Positions 5,032 through 6,658 of a DNA stretch of 6,658 bases are shown here, piece after piece (the first letter of the stretch is position 1; the number at the start of each line of letters is the position of its first letter). The notes under the pieces were generated by a model. That model saw only the letters and a program-made list of their open reading frames with translations. It ran no database searches and was not told the origin of the DNA. Where the stretch lies: contig JAFYIC010000107.1 in the NCBI GenBank assembly GCA_017538845.1, forward strand, positions 1-6,658. The letters are read 5' to 3'. Made by a program: the position numbers and the translations under genes. The stretch comes from Bacillota bacterium (GTDB lineage Bacteria > Bacillota > Clostridia > Peptostreptococcales > Anaerovoracaceae).

Positions 5032-6597
5032 TTAGCTGTTATACTTAAGATATAATTCTTCCAGTCCATCTTTTGATATCACAAACCCGAATGTGTCTTT
5101 CAAGTACACAAAAGATGTGCCAGAATGGTCAGGCGTGGGACCTTTCAGCTGTGTATCGAAAGCAGTTTTGATTTCATCCAGTGTGAGGACCTGGGCTTTG
5201 CTCTTGGAATTATAGGTGAAAACGTATCTGTCACCAAAACAGAAGATCGAATTCAAAAACGATCCGATGACTTCCTTTTGGAACTCTTTGTCCTCGATGT
5301 CGCTAAAGCGGTAACGGTTTATCCTAGAGGCTATCTCGAACCTGGACAGCCGGTGCTCTTTTGTCTCTAATTGAGATATAGAATATAACAGAGTGTTTCG
5401 GTTCTGTTCCAGTTCTTCGAGCCTTGCACTTGTGGTGGGTGTCAGAACGCCTTGTTCTATAGCGTTAGTAAGATTCGTGATCCGCTTTTCGCAGTCGGTC
5501 AGTTGATCCCGCAAAACGGTGACCGCTGGGTCTTCCTTTTGTTGCATGCGGCAGACTGCATCTGCGATTCTCTCGACAGTTTTATCATTAAGCACTACAC
5601 TAATCGTTACCAGGAAAGACGCCCTTTCGATCCAATCTTTTTTGATTCCGGAACGATTGTCACAGCTATGGCGTTTCGAGGCGCTGCACTTGTAATAATA
5701 GTGCTTCTGTCCCTTATAATGACCTGTCCCGCACTCTCCTATCATTGGGCTCCCGCAGATGCCACAATAGAACTTTCTTGAAAGGATGTAAAGATCCCTT
5801 GCTTTTGAAGCAGCCTGGGTTATCGTTCTTTCGTCCAGCTTTTTGTTGACCTTGTCGAATAGTTTCTGATCTATGATTGCAGGTATCCCGTCAGGCACTA
5901 CTATATCGCCATACTTATATTCACCAAGGTATCTTCGGTTTCTGAGGATCGATCTGATCCGCTCCTTGGTAAAAGGGTGTCCGTAGCTGCCTAGTATCCC
6001 GCGTCCGCTTAGATCCTGTACTATATCTACAATGCGCGTTCCTTTGGCAAAGTTGTCGAAGATCTCGCGTACAACAGCAGCGTGCTCCGCGTGCACGGCA
6101 AGCGCATGTGTTTCATGGTCTATGAAATAGCCGTAGGGTACAGTTCCTCCATTGCTTTTGCATTTGAGAGCGTTTTCTTTGTGCCCGCGTTCGACTTTTT
6201 TCTTGAGCTCAAGAGAATAGTATTCAGCCATACCCTCCAACATGGACTCCAGTATTATTCCTTCGGGCCCATTGGAGATATTTTCCGTGGCAGAAACGAC
6301 CTTAACACCATGTGTTTTAAGAATATGTTTATATAAAGCACTGTGGTGTCGATCTCTGGAAAAACGGTCAAATTTCCAGACCAGTACAATATCGAACAAT
6401 CTTTGTTCACTGTCTATGATCATATGTTGGAATTCGGGCCGGTCTGCGCTGCGGGCAGATAACGCTCTGTCAATATAGTGATAGAGAATTGTATAATTAT
6501 TTCTTTTGGCAAACTCGGTACATTCTCTGATCTGGCCTTCAATTGACTCTTCTCGCTGGCTGTCTGAAGAGTATCTGGCGTATATTACAGCTCTCAT
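5032..6597 (-). CDS. Large serine recombinase (site-specific integrase/resolvase family)
   Basis: The product has 521 residues, a usual size for Firmicute large serine recombinases. The N-terminal catalytic domain (about 1-145) begins VIYARYSSDSQ, with R8 and the nucleophile S10, and contains WKFDRFSRD (74-82) and the long helix after GMAEYYSLE (122-130). A recombinase domain covers about 153-255, with the typical GTVPYGY, ILRNRRYLGEY and PAIID segments. A zinc ribbon follows, with C278-x2-C281 and C304-x7-C312. Residues about 355-415 are predicted coiled coil, as in the att-recognition arm of this family, followed by a C-terminal tail. All catalytic landmarks are intact, so it is probably active. 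The ribosome site (GAGAG-like, about ten bases before the ATG) is weak. Sampled lines here are AT-richer than ktrB. The partner genes of any element must lie beyond the right edge; no directionality factor is visible. It probably mediates integration and excision of a mobile element. Confidence 0.92.
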   Translation of the reverse strand: MRAVIYARYSSDSQREESIEGQIRECTEFAKRNNYTILYHYIDRALSARSADRPEFQHMIIDSEQRLFDIVLVWKFDRFSRDRHHSALYKHILKTHGVKVVSATENISNGPEGIILESMLEGMAEYYSLELKKKVERGHKENALKCKSNGGTVPYGYFIDHETHALAVHAEHAAVVREIFDNFAKGTRIVDIVQDLSGRGILGSYGHPFTKERIRSILRNRRYLGEYKYGDIVVPDGIPAIIDQKLFDKVNKKLDERTITQAASKARDLYILSRKFYCGICGSPMIGECGTGHYKGQKHYYYKCSASKRHSCDNRSGIKKDWIERASFLVTISVVLNDKTVERIADAVCRMQQKEDPAVTVLRDQLTDCEKRITNLTNAIEQGVLTPTTSARLEELEQNRNTLLYSISQLETKEHRLSRFEIASRINRYRFSDIEDKEFQKEVIGSFLNSIFCFGDRYVFTYNSKSKAQVLTLDEIKTAFDTQLKGPTPDHSGTSFVYLKDTFGFVISKDGLEELYLKYNS

Positions 6598-6638
6598 TGT
6601 TGTATTCTCTCATTACTGATCAAGCGGTGGTTTTTCAC

Positions 6639-6649
6639 GATTCCGAATC
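6639..6649. repeat. Short inverted repeat upstream of the recombinase gene
   Basis: GATTC and GAATC flank one base, 42 bases upstream of the recombinase start. It could be an autoregulatory or recombination site, or chance. Only 61 bases upstream of the gene are in the window, and no convincing promoter is visible in them. Confidence 0.2.
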
Positions 6650-6658
6650 TTTAAATTA

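Overview
The window is about 6.7 kb and all convincing genes lie on the minus strand. Protein families, Shine-Dalgarno-type ribosome sites and moderate GC point to a Firmicute, most likely a member of the Clostridia. This is inference from family resemblance; there is no rRNA or other marker gene.

Read in the direction of transcription (right to left) there are two blocks. The right block, about 4928-6658, holds a large serine recombinase with its own strong Rho-independent terminator. It is probably one edge of an integrated mobile element or a lone integrase remnant. The left block, 1-4927, is a compact five-gene potassium operon: ktrB/trkH-like channel subunit, ktrA-like RCK gating subunit, an unannotated 50-residue single-pass membrane protein, a shortened KdpD-type sensor kinase, and a KdpE-type response regulator. 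It ends in a probable terminator at the left edge. Gaps between the operon genes are 15, 30 and 61 bases, and the last two genes overlap by 8 bases.

The likely logic is K+ uptake by a Ktr channel with its RCK regulator, controlled by a KdpDE two-component system encoded in the same transcript. No kdpFABC ATPase genes are present. The kinase lacks the classical N-terminal KdpD (Walker A) domain and starts directly with a universal stress protein (USP) domain. That domain carries an almost exact copy of the S-x-S-x20-F-T-A-x-Y motif linked to cyclic di-AMP binding in Staphylococcus aureus KdpD. KtrA RCK_C domains are also known c-di-AMP receptors, so both the channel and its transcriptional control may read the same second messenger. 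The small membrane protein between ktrA and kdpD resembles the KdpF subunit in layout and in its motif after the membrane segment. It is the least described component here.

The most interesting candidates are the KdpF-like microprotein, the conserved c-di-AMP motif in the shortened kinase, the inverted repeat beside a weak promoter ahead of ktrB, and a short inverted repeat with a GG centre just past the recombinase gene that could be an attachment-site core.
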